A DNA stretch of 64,000 bases from Halichoerus grypus. Taxonomy: Eukaryota; Chordata; Mammalia; Carnivora; Phocidae. The notes below the pieces were generated by a model. It saw only the letters and a program-made list of their open reading frames with translations. It searched no databases and had not been told where the DNA came from. Shown here in pieces: positions 1-11,273 of the stretch. The stretch covers positions 52,667,008-52,731,007 of the forward strand of contig NC_135718.1 in assembly GCF_964656455.1 (NCBI RefSeq). Reading direction: 5' to 3'. How positions within the stretch are numbered: the stretch's first letter is position 1; every line of letters starts with the position of its first letter. Made by a program: the position numbers and the translations under genes.

Positions 1-178
1 TGCCTTTAGCTCAGGTCATGATCCCAGGGTCCTGGGATGGTGTCCCATATTGGGCTCCCTGCTCAGTGGGGAGTCTGCTTCTCCCTCTACCCCTCCCCCC
101 CCGGCTCATGATCTCTCTCTCTCATGCTCTCTCTCGCTCTCAAATAAAAATTAAAAAAAATAAACTTAAAAAAATTAG
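1..178 (+). mobile_element. Can-SINE, cut by the left edge
   Basis: Lacks the tRNA-like head; begins in the GCTCAGGTCATGATCCCAG region and ends in an A-rich tail. Confidence 0.85.
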
Positions 179-183
179 TACAG

Positions 184-590
184 GGGCACCTGGGTGGCAC
201 AGCTGGTTAAGCGTCTGACTCTTGGATTTGGCTCAGGTTGTGATCTCAACCTGGGATTGAGCCCCATGTCAGGCTCCACACTGAGCGGGAGTCTGCTTAG
301 GATTCTCTCTCCCTCTCTGCTCCCCTACCCCCATGTTGTCTCTCAAATAAATAAATAAATCTTTTTTTTTTTTTTAAAGATTTTATTTGTTTGACAGAGA
401 GAGACACAGCGAGAGAGGGAACACAAGCAGGGGGAGTGGGAGAGGGAGAAGCAGACTTCCCGCAGAGCAGGGAGCCCAATGCGGGGCTCGATCCCAGGAC
501 CTGGGATCATGACCTGAGCCGAAGGCAGACACTTAGTGACTGAGCCACCCAGGCGCCCCAATAAAGAAATCTTAAAAAAAAAAAAAAAAA
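184..590 (+). mobile_element. Can-SINE split by a second SINE
   Basis: Head GGGGCACCTGGGTGGCACAG at 184, body to 360, tail resumed at 560-590. TTAGTACAG and CTAGTACAG flank the whole unit as its target duplication. The other SINE (361-559, opposite strand) sits in the tail. Confidence 0.9.
361..559 (-). mobile_element. Can-SINE inside the tail of another
   Basis: Begins with T-run and AAAGATTTTATTTG, ends CCACCCAGGCGCCCC: a full antisense copy, little diverged. Confidence 0.92.
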
Positions 591-652
591 CTAGTACAGA
601 TTAATGATAATACAAAGTCCATATATAAAAATCAATTTAAAATTGAATTTTA

Positions 653-842
653 GGGGTAACTGGGTGGCTCAGTCAGTTAAGTATCTGCCTTCAGCTCAGG
701 TTCTGATCCCAGGGTCCTGGGATTAAGCCCCACATCAGGCTCTCTGCTCATCAGAGAGCCTGCTTCTCCCTCTCCCTCTGCCCACCGCTCAGCCTGCTTG
801 TGCTCTCTCTGTCAAATAAATAAATAAAACCTTTAAAAAAAA
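653..842 (+). mobile_element. Can-SINE in L1-A
   Basis: GGGGTAACTGGGTGGCTCAG head and A-rich tail; AATTGAATTTT / AATGGAATTTTT flanks look like a decayed duplication. Confidence 0.88.
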
Positions 843-1307
843 TGGAATTTTTAAAAAAACAATGTATATATAAGACCAAAAATGTTAAACTTAGAATTAA
901 ACCTAACAAAATATGTGTTAGCTCTGTATTGAAAAAAATATTTGAAAAAAATCACTGAACAATATTTTTAAAAACCTAAATAAATGGAGATATAGATCAT
1001 ATTTATGATTCAGATGATGCAATATTATTATCCCCAAATTCAACATAATCCTAGTCAAAATCCAAGCAAGTTTTTTTTTTAATTGACAGGCTCAATTCTA
1101 AACTTTATATGTAGAAGAATGCAGAAGAAAAAAAATTGGGAAAAAAATGAACAAAGTTGGAAGTTTTACATGACCTCATTTAAAGACTTTTTATGAAACA
1201 ACAGTAGTTGAGATAGTGTGTATTGTTAAAGAATACACATATAGATCAATGGAACCAAATACAAAGTCCAGAAGTAGATAAACACATAGTCAATTGATTC
1301 TTTTTTT

Positions 1308-1520
1308 GAAAGTTTTTTTTCCCTTTTTAAAGATTTTATTTACTTATTTTTCAGAGAGAGAGAGAGAGAGAGAGAGCACAAGCAGGGGGAGTGGCAGGCA
1401 GAGGGAGAAGCAGGCTCCCTGCTGAGCAAGGAGCCCAATGTGGGACTCAATCCCAGGACCCAGGGATCATGACCCAAGCCGAAGGTAGACGCTTAACCAA
1501 CTGAACCACCCAGGCATCCT
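1308..1520 (-). mobile_element. Can-SINE, first of a pair with shared target site
   Basis: Antisense copy flanked on both sides by TAGTCAATTGATTCTT. Confidence 0.9.
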
Positions 1521-1538
1521 TAGTCAATTGATTCTTTT

Positions 1539-1739
1539 TTTTTTTTTTTTTAAGATTTTATTTATTTATTTGACAGAGAGAGACACAGCGAGAGAGGGAA
1601 CACAAGCAGGGGGAGTTGGAGCGGGAGAAGCAGGCTTCCCGCAGAGCAGGGAGCCTGATGCTGGGCTCGATCCCAGGACCCTGGGGTCATGACCTGAGCC
1701 AAAGGCAGACGCTTAACGAATGAGCCACCCAGGTGCCCC
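1539..1739 (-). mobile_element. Can-SINE, second of the pair
   Basis: Antisense copy between the second and third copies of TAGTCAATTGATTCTT (1521 and 1740). It is less diverged than its partner. Confidence 0.9.
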
Positions 1740-3059
1740 TAGTCAATTGATTCTTGACAAAGGAGTCAAAGTAATTCAATAGGAAATGTATAGCCTTTTC
1801 AACAAATATTATTGGAATAATTGGATATCTATCCATCTTCCTACCTACCATCTGTGTAACTATCAAACCTCAACCTTTACCTCACACTATACACACAGAA
1901 AAACTTGAAACAGATAATATACTTGAATGTGAATGGCAATACTATAAAAATTTAGAAAAAATACAGGAGAAAATCTTTGTGATCTTCGTGTTGGCAAAAA
2001 TTTCTTAGGACATTAAAAGCATTAACCACAAAAGAAAAAAAGTACTTGATTTTACCAAGATTTAATATTTCTATTCTTTGAAATATGCTAAAAAGCATGA
2101 AAAGATAAGCCACAGACTGGAAGTAAATATTCACAAGATGTATGTGAAAAGGGACTTCTATCTAGATTAATAAGAAGATAGCCCAGTTTAAAAAAAGGGC
2201 AAAAGTTTCATAGACACTTCACCAAGGAAGATATATGAATGCCCCCAAAACATATCAAAAGATACTTAAGATCATTTGTCATCAGAGAAATGCAAATTGA
2301 AGCCAAATAAGATACCACTACATATCAAATAAAATTGAAAGAATTTAAAAGACTGACAATGCTATGTGTTGGTAAATATGTGGAGCCACTGGAACTTTCA
2401 TATACTGCTGGTGGAAATGCAAGATGGTACATATACTTTGGAAAAAATTTCATAGGTTCCTATAAATTTAAACATATGCTTTGCATATAACTCATCAATT
2501 TCATTCCTTGGTATTTACCCAAGAGAACTGAAAACATACCTACAAAGACTTACTTGTATATGAATGTTCATAGCATTATTCATGATAATTAAAATCTAGA
2601 AACAACTCAGATTTAATTCCACAGGAGAATGGCTAAAGCATGGTATATCCATTTAATTAAATATCTCTGAGCATTAAAATGAAATGAATTAGTGATATAC
2701 GCAACCACATGTATCAAACTCTGAAACATGCTGAGTTAAAGAAGCCAAATACAGAAGTGTAAATATTCTGATTAAACTTTTTCCCTACAATTGCATATAA
2801 TCTCTAGTGATAGAAAGTAGAATACTGTTTCTCAGAGGCAACAGTGGAATAGGGGTAGGGTAGGGATTGACCAGAAAGGGCACAAAGGACAAAGGAAACT
2901 GTTCTCTATCATGGTGGTAGTTACTCAGATGTATTCCTTTGTCAAAACTCTTATACAGCGTATTTAAAATATGTGAATTTTATTATATGTAAATTATTCC
3001 TCAGTACATGTTTTAAAAATTAGCAAACAACTTGGCACTGCAAACTCTAAATAAAAAAT

Positions 3060-3330
3060 ATCCTAATCAGGTATCATCTATCCTAAGAATGTAGGGATCA
3101 ATATTTTAAAAATCTGTTAATAAAATCCAGTCTTAAAAAATATAATATTAATTGTTGAGGAAAGGTGTATGACATACATTCCTGATTTAAAACAAACAAA
3201 CAAACAAAACTTTGAAAACTAGAAGTAGAGGGGAACTTCCTTAATCTCATTAGGGGTATGTACAATACACTTCCAGTAAATATCACACTTGATTGTAAAA
3301 GTAGTTTTAAAGCATTTCAGTTAATGTCAG
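3060..3330 (+). mobile_element. short old L1 ORF2 fragment
   Basis: Text resembling the L1 ORF2 segment AGAAGGGAACTTCCTTAAC is visible (AGAGGGGAACTTCCTTAATC near 3230). From 3330 to 3545 I recognise nothing. Confidence 0.45.
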
Positions 3331-4991
3331 AAGTAGATGCAGATGCAGCTTTTAGGCAACAGGCTTGGGCAATGAAAACGTCAACAAGGCAAGAGTCCAT
3401 AGTGACTGCCCAGCTGGTGCAAAAAGGCTTATTAAGTAACCCACATTGAAACAGCCATAGGCCCTAACTGACCAATCAAGATGCCATCCCACAGTAAGGT
3501 CAAAATGCTTACTTGCACCTCTTCCATTGAAAATGTTTCCCAAGGGATTGCTGGGAAAATGGCAGAGTAGGAAGACCCTAAGCTCACCTTGTCCCACGGA
3601 CAAAGTAGGTAACTACCACATCAGTGTAAATAACCCAGAAAATGACCCCAAAACTGGCAGAACAAACTCCACAACTAAATGTAGAGAAGAGGCCACATCC
3701 AAGAGGGTAGGAAGGGCGGAGATCTGGTGAGGAACCAGATAGACCTCCGGACTATCCGTGGGAGGGATGGACCCACAAGTGCTGAGAGGGGGGAGAAATA
3801 GACTATCACACCAGGGAGCCTGCATGAGGAAGAAGAATCCCCATAACATTTGGCTTTGAAAACCAGAGAGGCAGAATTTCAAGAGTTCTTACAACCAACA
3901 GGACTTAAAACCTGGAATTAAAAAATCAGCAGGCTTGGCTCCGGGAGAGCTGGGAGGGCAAGAGGAAACTGAGTCCCTGCCCTTAAAAAGATAGCACAAA
4001 AAACAGGCTGCAGAGATACAGCATAGAAGCAGCAGTTTGAAAAATGCCTGACCACACACGAGGGAGGGTTATTGACTAATCTCAGAGTGTGTCTGGAGGG
4101 ACAGAGATGGTTGGGAAACTCCCCCAGTAACAAAGGAGCTGGCAGGCACCCCTTACCTTTCCCTGCTCCCCAGCATAAACACATAGCCACCTGTGGAAAC
4201 CAGTGTAGTGCCACCATACACCACCTAACTTGCTTATACTGCACCCTGCCTCCCCAACTTTGGCAGATCTGCCCCTCCAGCCAGGGTTGCCTCAGTCCCA
4301 GCACTGTGGGTCCCCTTCCCCAGAAATCCTGAGCAAACCTTGCTAACACTGTGTATCCTGAACTGCATGCTTTGTGGGGCCTCAGTCCCAGTAGAAGCAA
4401 AGTCCTTTCTCCAAGGGGACCTGTGCACAAACCTTGCTAAGATTCCAAGTCCTGCCCCCCCACACTTTATGGATCTGCCCCCTCTAATCTGCTCTATGCC
4501 AGAGCCCATTCAAAGTGGGACCACAAACCTGGCAGTGTGCAAGCAGTCCTGGCAGGGCCAACACCACTCTGAAGTGACTCCTGCTCTGGAAAGAGAGGAT
4601 ATCCACACACACCAGTCTGACTGTGACCCCGGCAGCGGGCTGGGGGCAGACAGCTGGTCTGACTACAGGCCCCACCCACCAACAAAAGCTTCTCAGGGCA
4701 CAACACAGGGAAAGCACCCTGCAATTTGGTGCTATTGCATCTCTGGTAAACTCCTAGTCTGACTCAACTCAAGCCCAAGGAAGTCACAGACTGACCCACT
4801 AATAGCACAGGGACCAAACACTGCTCACAACAGACAAAGAGAGCCACTGCAGATGACTGGACTGGAGGAAAAAGCAGGTTGGTTACAAGAGCAAGGTGCA
4901 CCAAACACACATAGGAGGAGACATTCTGTAAACAGGGGACACTGCACTGCACAGCATTAGAGGATCTCTTCTTTATAAAGCCACACCTTTC

Positions 4992-5196
4992 TTTCTTTTT
5001 TTTTTTTTAAGATTTTATTTATCTATTTGACAGAGAGAGACACAGTGAGAGAGGGAACACAAGCAGGGGGAGTTGGAGAGGGAGAAGCAGGCTTCCTGCG
5101 GAGCAGGGAGCCCAATGTGGGGCTCGATCCCAGAACCCTGGGATCATGACCTGAGCCGAAGGCAGACGCTTAACAACTGAGCCACCCAGGCGCCCC
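4992..5196 (-). mobile_element. Can-SINE in the L1-B 5' UTR
   Basis: Antisense copy with a perfect 14-bp duplication AAGCCACACCTTTC (4978-4991, 5197-5210): a recent insertion. Confidence 0.93.
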
Positions 5197-5287
5197 AAGC
5201 CACACCTTTCAAGAGCAGGAGACATATCGGACTTACATAACACAGAAACAAACTTACAAACTTACATAACACAGAGAGGTAAACAAA

Positions 5288-6355
5288 ATGAGGAGACAGC
5301 GGAATATGTCCCAAATGAAAGAAAAGGACAAAACCACAGCAAGAGACTTAAGTGAAACAGAGATAATATACCTGATAGAGAATTTAAAATAATAATCATA
5401 AAGATACTCATTGGGCTTGAGAAAAGAGTGGAGGGCATCAGTGAGATCCATAATGAAGAGATAAAAGAAGAATCAATTAGAGATGAACACAATAAATAAA
5501 ATTAGATGGAATAAATGGTAGACCAGAGGAAGCAGAAGAATGGATCAGCAACCTGGAGGACAGAGTAATGGAAAGTAATCAAGCTGAATGAAAAAAAAAT
5601 TTATGCAAAATAGAACAGACTCAGAGAACTCAGTGACTCCATCAAGCATAATAATAATTTCATTATACAGATCCTAGAAAAAGAGAGAGAAAAAGGGCCA
5701 GAAAACTTATCTGAAGAAATAAAAGTGAAAACTACCTAAATCCAGGGAAGGAAACAGAAATTCAGATCCAAGAGGCAAAGATCTCCCAACAAAATCAACC
5801 GAAGGATGGGCACCTGGGTGGCTCAGTTGGTTAAGCATCCAACTCTTGATTTTGGCTCAGGTCATGATCCCAGGATCATAAGATCAAGCCCTGCATCAGG
5901 CTCCACCACACCGGGCATGGGGGCATGGAAACTGTTTAAGATGCCCCTCTCTCTCCTTCTGCGGTCCGTGCCTCCCAGCCCCCCTCCCCCCCCGCCCCGT
6001 GCACTCTAAATCAATCAGTCAACCAAAGGAGGTCCAACCAAGCACACAGCAATTAAAATGGCAAAAAGTAGTGATAAAGAATTTTAAAAGCAACAAGAGA
6101 AAAGAAAACAGTTACACACAAGGGTAACCCCACTAGATTATCAGCTGATTTTTCAGCAGAAATTTTGCAGGCCAGAAGAGAGTGAAGTGGCATATTCTAA
6201 GTACTGAAAGGAAAAAAATCTGCAGCCAAGAATATTCTATCCAGAAAGGCTATCATTCAAAATAGAAGGAGAGGTAAAGAGTTTCCAAACAAAAGTTAAA
6301 TGAATTCATGACCACTAAACCATCCCTACAAGAAATGTTGAAGGGGACTCTTTAA
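5288..6355 (+). pseudogene. L1 ORF1 relic in L1-B
   Basis: Starting ATG at 5288 (MRRQRNMSQMKE) the frame shows ORF1 features: a coiled-coil-like stretch, and a C-terminal part ending KPSLQEMLKGTL before TAA. Frameshifts and a SINE at 5808 break it. ORF1 in active L1s is an RNA-binding trimer; this one is dead. Confidence 0.7.
5808..6012 (+). mobile_element. Can-SINE in the L1-B ORF1 relic
   Basis: Sense copy with a C-rich end; TCAACCGAAGGA / TCAACCAAAGGA flank it. Confidence 0.85.
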
Positions 6356-6418
6356 GTGGAAAGGGAAGACCATAAGTAAGAGTAACAAAAGTAGGGAGCA
6401 TAAAAGTGGCAAAAATTG

Positions 6419-6622
6419 GGGCACCTGGGTGGCTCAGTTGTTTAAGCATCTGACTCTTGATTTCAGCTCAGGTCATGATCTCAGGGTCATGGGACTGGCC
6501 TCAGGTCCGGCTCTACACTCAGCAGGGAGTCTGCTTGGGACTGTCTCTCTCCCTCTTCCATTGTCCCTGCCCCACCCCAGCATGAGCTTTATCTAAAATA
6601 AATAATTTTTTTTTTAAAAAGC
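6419..6622 (+). mobile_element. Can-SINE in L1-B
   Basis: GGGGCACCTGGGTGGCTCAG head, body of the TGACTCTTGATTTCAGCTCA type (an older subtype), A-rich tail. Confidence 0.88.
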
Positions 6623-7128
6623 AGTAAAAATAAGTGTATCTGTAAAAATCAGCCAAGCAACTCACAAAATAAAAGGATGTAAAGTATGACACCTATACCT
6701 AAAACGTGGGATGGAGAGGAGTAAAAAAAAGGATTCAAACTTAACCAACCATCAACTTAATATAGGCCACTATATGCAGAAGATGTTATATACCAAATTC
6801 ATCCTATGAAGCCAGCATTACCCTGAACCAAAACCAGATAAAGATACTACAAAAAAGAGAACTACAGGCCAATATTGTGGATGAACATAGATGCAAAAAT
6901 CCTCAACAAAATGTAGCAAACCGAATCCAACAATACATTAAAAGAATCATTCACCACAATCAAGTGGAATTTATTCTGTATGCAAGGGTGATTCAATATT
7001 TACAAATAAATCAACATGACACATTACATAAATAAGAGAAAGGATAAAAACCATATAATCATTTCAATAGATTCAGAAAAAGTATTTCACAAAGTACAAC
7101 AAACATTCATGATAAAATTCCTCAACAG

Positions 7129-7240
7129 GGGCACCTGGCTGGCTCAGTTGGTGGAGCATGTGACTCTTGATCTTGAGGTTGTGAGTTTAAATCCCAAGTT
7201 GGGCTTAGGGCTTACTTAAAAAAAAAAAAAAAAAAAAAAA
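7129..7240 (+). mobile_element. short-type Can-SINE
   Basis: About 110 bp: tRNA-like head, CTTGAGGTTGTGAGTTTAAA, no CT-rich body, straight to poly(A). An old short subfamily. Confidence 0.8.
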
Positions 7241-7298
7241 TGCCTTGACAAAGTAGGTTTAGAGGGACTATACCTCAGATAATAAAAGCTACATATGA

Positions 7299-7494
7299 GG
7301 GGCGCCTGGGTGACTCGGTTAAGTGTCTGCCTTCGGCTCAGGTCATGATCCCAGGACCCTGGGATCAAGGCCCAAGTCAGGCTCCCTGTTCAGTGGAGAG
7401 CCTGCTTCTCCCTCACCTCTGCCCCATCCCCCGTCGTATTCTCTTGCTCTCACTCTCTCTCGCTCTATCTCAAATAAATAAAATCTTAAAAAAA
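7299..7494 (+). mobile_element. Can-SINE in L1-B
   Basis: Sense copy with an 18-bp duplication AATAAAAGCTACATATGA on both sides. Confidence 0.92.
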
Positions 7495-7919
7495 AATAAA
7501 AGCTACATATGAAAAACCCACAGCTACTGTCATATCAATGGGGACAAACTGAGAGCTCTTTCCCTAACATAAGGAACAAAAGAAGAAGTGTCTACTCTCA
7601 CCACTTTTATTCAACATAGTACTGAAAGTCCTAGCCACAGCAATCAGGCAACAAAAAGAAATAAAAAGCATTCAAATTGGTAAGGAAGAAGTAAAACTTT
7701 CATTATTTGCAGATGACATGATACTATTATGTAGAAAACCCTAAAGATTCCACCAAAAAACTACTAGAACTGATTAACGAATTCAGTAAGACCACAGGAT
7801 ACATAAATCAATGTACAGAAATCTGTTCCATTTCTATTCACCTTAATGCAGCAGAAAGAGAAATTAAGAAAACAATCCCATTTAAAATTACACCAAAAAT
7901 AATAGAATACCTAAGAATA

Positions 7920-8112
7920 GGGGTGCCTGGGTGGCTCAGTGGGTTAAGTGCCGGACTCTTGGTTTTTGGCTCAGGTCATGATCTCACTGTAATGAGATTG
8001 AGCCCTGCACTGGGTTCTGTGCTGAGCTGAGTGTGGAGTCTGCTTTGGATTCTCTCTCTCCTCTTCCTCTGCTCCTCCCCTGCTCACACGCTTGTGCTCT
8101 CTCTCTCAAAAA
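7920..8112 (+). mobile_element. Can-SINE without tail, at the L1-B / L1-C joint
   Basis: Head GGGTGCCTGGGTGGCTCAGT; the body ends in CTCTCTCTCAAAAAG and the usual AATAAA tail is absent. L1-C text follows at once. Confidence 0.85.
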
Positions 8113-9428
8113 GAATGATCTGAAGACAGGCAGAATAAACTCCACAACTAAATGTAGGGGGGGAAAGCTCCATCTGAGAGGTTGGGAAGGGCAGAAACCA
8201 TGGTCATGACCTGCCCCTAGGAGGGAGGGAGCTGTTGACACAGAACAGGGAAAGCCCCAGGGAGCCCACACAGGGAAGACAAATCCTCAAAATGTCTGGC
8301 CCTGAAAACCAGAGGGGCTGAATTCGATGAGTTTGTATAACCAGCGGGACTTGGAGCCTGGAGCTTTAAAAGTCAGCTGACTCAGCACTGGACAAGCCAG
8401 CAAGATGAGTGATAGCTGAGTCCTTACCCCTAAGAGACAACAGTCCATGGAGAGGCAACATAGAAGGGACAAGTTTGCATAACACCTGGGACAAATGCAA
8501 AGGAGACCTGTTTATAGGGAATTTGGAGCATGTTGGGAGACTTCTCCAGGAACAAAGGAGCTGGCAGTAGCCATTTTCCGTCGTGCCCCCGCCCCCAGCA
8601 GAGTAAACAGAGAGCCACCTGCAGGAGGCTGCACTGCACAGACTCACCTGCTACCTAACCTGCTAGCAGTGCACCTGCCCACGAGTTCTCCTGAGCACTC
8701 ACCCACTCCAAGCCTGCTGGCCTCAGCCCTGGGCTCAGTGCAAATTTTGTTAATGCCATGTGTGCCTTGCCCAGCCACTGCGTGCCATGCCCCCAGCCGC
8801 TGCTCTTTGAGGAATCCAGCCTGGGACTAGCGGTTCGGCACAAATTATGCTAACACTGCCACCCTGCCCCAGAGCCCTCCTGTGGTCACACTCCCTCAGA
8901 GCTGGACTGCCTGGGTCCCACTAACAGCCAACAATAGGCAGAGTCAGTGCAGACATCTGGACTGAAAGGAAAAGTGACTCAGACAAAATAGGACTCAAGC
9001 AACACACATAAGAGATGCCCCTGAAGTAGCAAGCTTCTGATAAACAGGGGGGACACGGGAGCATAGGACACTACAGAACCTCCTCTTTTTCATAAAGTCA
9101 CTACTTTCAAGAGCAGAAGATGTAGCCAACTTTCCTAACACACAGCAACAGACACAGCAAGACAGACAAGATAGAGGAATGTGCCCCAAATGAAAGAACA
9201 GGACAAAATCACAGCAGGAGATCTAAGTGAACAGAAATAAGTAACATACTGATCAAGATTTAAAGTAATGATTATAAAGATACTCACTGACTTCAGAAAA
9301 GGGTGGAGGACATCAGTGAGACCCTTGACAAAGAGATAAAAAAAATAACATATCAGAGATGATGAACTCAATAAATGAAATTAAAAATACAACAGATGGA
9401 ATAAATAATAGGCTACAGGAAGCGGAGG

Positions 9429-9596
9429 AGCCAGGAGCTCCAACTTCAAGCAATTCTTCAAGGACTGGAAATGAGAATGGGCGTCTCCCTGTCCCCTGCC
9501 TCCTGCCTGCTTTCTCCTTCTCCAGTTGCCTGATCAGTGCTGAGGTGCCCCCATGGATGTTCAATAGAGACTAGTGCTTTCCTGGAAAAAAAATAA
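9429..9596 (+). mobile_element. non-L1 segment ending in an A-rich tail, inside L1-C (possible retrocopy fragment)
   Basis: Between ORF1 and ORF2 text of L1-C stand about 150 bp that do not resemble L1 or the local SINEs. They end in GAAAAAAAATAAATAAA. A short 5'-truncated retrocopy of an mRNA 3' end is one reading; the parent gene is not recognised. Confidence 0.35.
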
Positions 9597-10668
9597 ATAA
9601 AGGAGACAAGGCAACAAGAAAATATAACAATTGTAAATACTTATGCATCCAACATGGGAGTACCCAAATACATAACACAGTTAATTACAAACATGGAACT
9701 AATTGATAGTAATACAATAATAACCGGAGACTTTGACATCCCACTTAAATTGACGGACAGATCATCCAAACAGAAAATCAAAAAGGGAACAGTGGCTTTG
9801 AATGACACACTGGACCAGATGGATTTAGCAGGTATATTCAGAACACTCCCTCCTAAAACAGCAGAATACACATTCTTTTCTATTATACATGGGATGTTCT
9901 CCAGAATAGATCACATATTAGGCCACGAAACATGCCTCAACAAATAAAAAAAGACTGAAGTCATACCATGCATCTTTTCTGACCACAACGTTCTCAAACT
10001 AGAAATCAACCCCAAGAAAAAATCTGGAAGGATCACAAATACATGGAAGTTAAATAACATGCTACTAAACAATGACTGGGTCAACCAAGAAATCAAAGAG
10101 GAAATAAAAAAGTACATGGAAACAAGTATAAATGAAAACACAATGGTCCAAAACCTTTAGGATACAGCAAAAGTGGTTCTGAGGGAAGTTTATAGCAATA
10201 CAGGACTACCTCAAGAAGCAAGAAAAATCTCAAATAAACAGCCTAACCTTCTACACCTAAAGGAGATAGAAAAACAAACCAAACAAAACCCCAAACCAGA
10301 AGGAAGGAAATAATACAGGTTAGAGCAAAATAAATGATCTAGAAACTAATAAAACAATAGAAGAGAGCAATGAAACAAAAGCTGCTTCTTTGGAAGATCA
10401 ACAAAATTAATAGACCTTTACTCAGACTCATAAAGGACTCAAGCAAAATCATAAACAAAAGAGGATAAATAACAATAAACACCACAGAAATGCCAACAAT
10501 TATAAGAGAATATTATGAAAAACTATATGTCAGCAAATTAGACAACCTAAAACAAATGGATAAATTCCTAGAAATATATAACCTACCAAAGCTGAAGCAG
10601 AAAAAAACCAGAATATTTGAACAGACTGATTATCAGCAAGGAGACTGAATCAGTAATCTCAGTAATCA

Positions 10669-10864
10669 GGGGCGCCTGGGTGGCTCAGTCATTAAGCGTC
10701 TGCCTTCAGCTCAGGTCATGATCCCAGGGTCCTGGGATGGAGCCCCGCATTGGGCTCCCTGCTTGGCAGGAGGCCTGCTTCTCCCTCTCTCTCTCCCCCT
10801 GCTGTGTTCTCTCTCTCGCACTGTCTCTCTCTATCAAATAAATAAATAAAATCTTAAAAAAAAA
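10669..10864 (+). mobile_element. Can-SINE in L1-C
   Basis: Sense copy with a perfect 17-bp duplication AGTAATCTCAGTAATCA. Confidence 0.93.
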
Positions 10865-11273
10865 AGTAATCTCAGTAATCAAAAAACTCCCAACAAACAA
10901 AAGCCCAGGACCAGACAGTTTCACAGGTGACTTTTACCAAACATTTAAAGAAAAGTTAATACCTATTCTCCTTCAACTATTCCAAAACATAGAAGGAAAA
11001 CTCGAATACATTCTATGAGGCTAGTATCACCCTGATACAAAAACCAGATAAAGACACCACAAAAAAAGAGAACTACAGGCCAATATCTCTGATAAACATG
11101 GATGCAAAAATCTTCAACAAAATACTAGCAAACAGAATCCAAAGATACATTAAAAAATTCATTCACCACGATCAAGTGGGATTTATTCCTGGGATGCAAA
11201 AGTGGTTCAATATTTGCTAATCAATCAACATGATACATCACATTAATAAGAGAAAAGATAAAAAAAATCTGAT

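Larger units (their letters stand above)
595..3030 (+). mobile_element. old L1, ORF2 C-terminal part and 3' end (L1-A)
   Basis: Degenerate ORF2 coding text can be followed (leucine/lysine-rich YLGInLTK-like region, the ATGCAAATTGAAGCC segment, GTGGAAATGCAAGATGG), then an A-rich 3' end near 3030. Many stops and indels show it is old. Three SINEs (653, 1308, 1539) interrupt it. Confidence 0.75.
3545..7919 (+). mobile_element. old L1 with 5' UTR, ORF1 relic and partial ORF2 (L1-B)
   Basis: The element opens with a GGGAAAATGGCAGAGTAGGA start typical of carnivore L1 5' UTRs. A 1.7-kb 5' UTR follows, then an ORF1 relic (about 5288-6355) and part of ORF2 (about 6740-7919) including the reverse-transcriptase FADDM motif near 7710. 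The start of ORF2 is deleted and the 3' end is missing, which is unusual for L1. SINEs interrupt it at 4992, 5808, 6419, 7129 and 7299. Confidence 0.8.
8113..11273 (+). mobile_element. second old L1, 5' half (L1-C), continued at 17148
   Basis: The sequence matches the 5' UTR of L1-B from about 100 nt inside that element (AACTCCACAACTAAATGTAG occurs in both). ORF1 is cut off near 9429 and the text resumes inside the ORF2 endonuclease region at 9597. It breaks at 11273 where a younger L1 has inserted and continues at 17148. A SINE sits at 10669. Confidence 0.8.

Noticed and set aside
184..260. Functional tRNA gene
   Set aside because: The tRNA-like boxes belong to SINE heads; no cloverleaf with intact anticodon arm is seen here or in the other copies.
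3918..4762. Open frames of 140-170 residues on both strands
   Set aside because: They are inside the L1-B 5' UTR; low stop density follows base composition.
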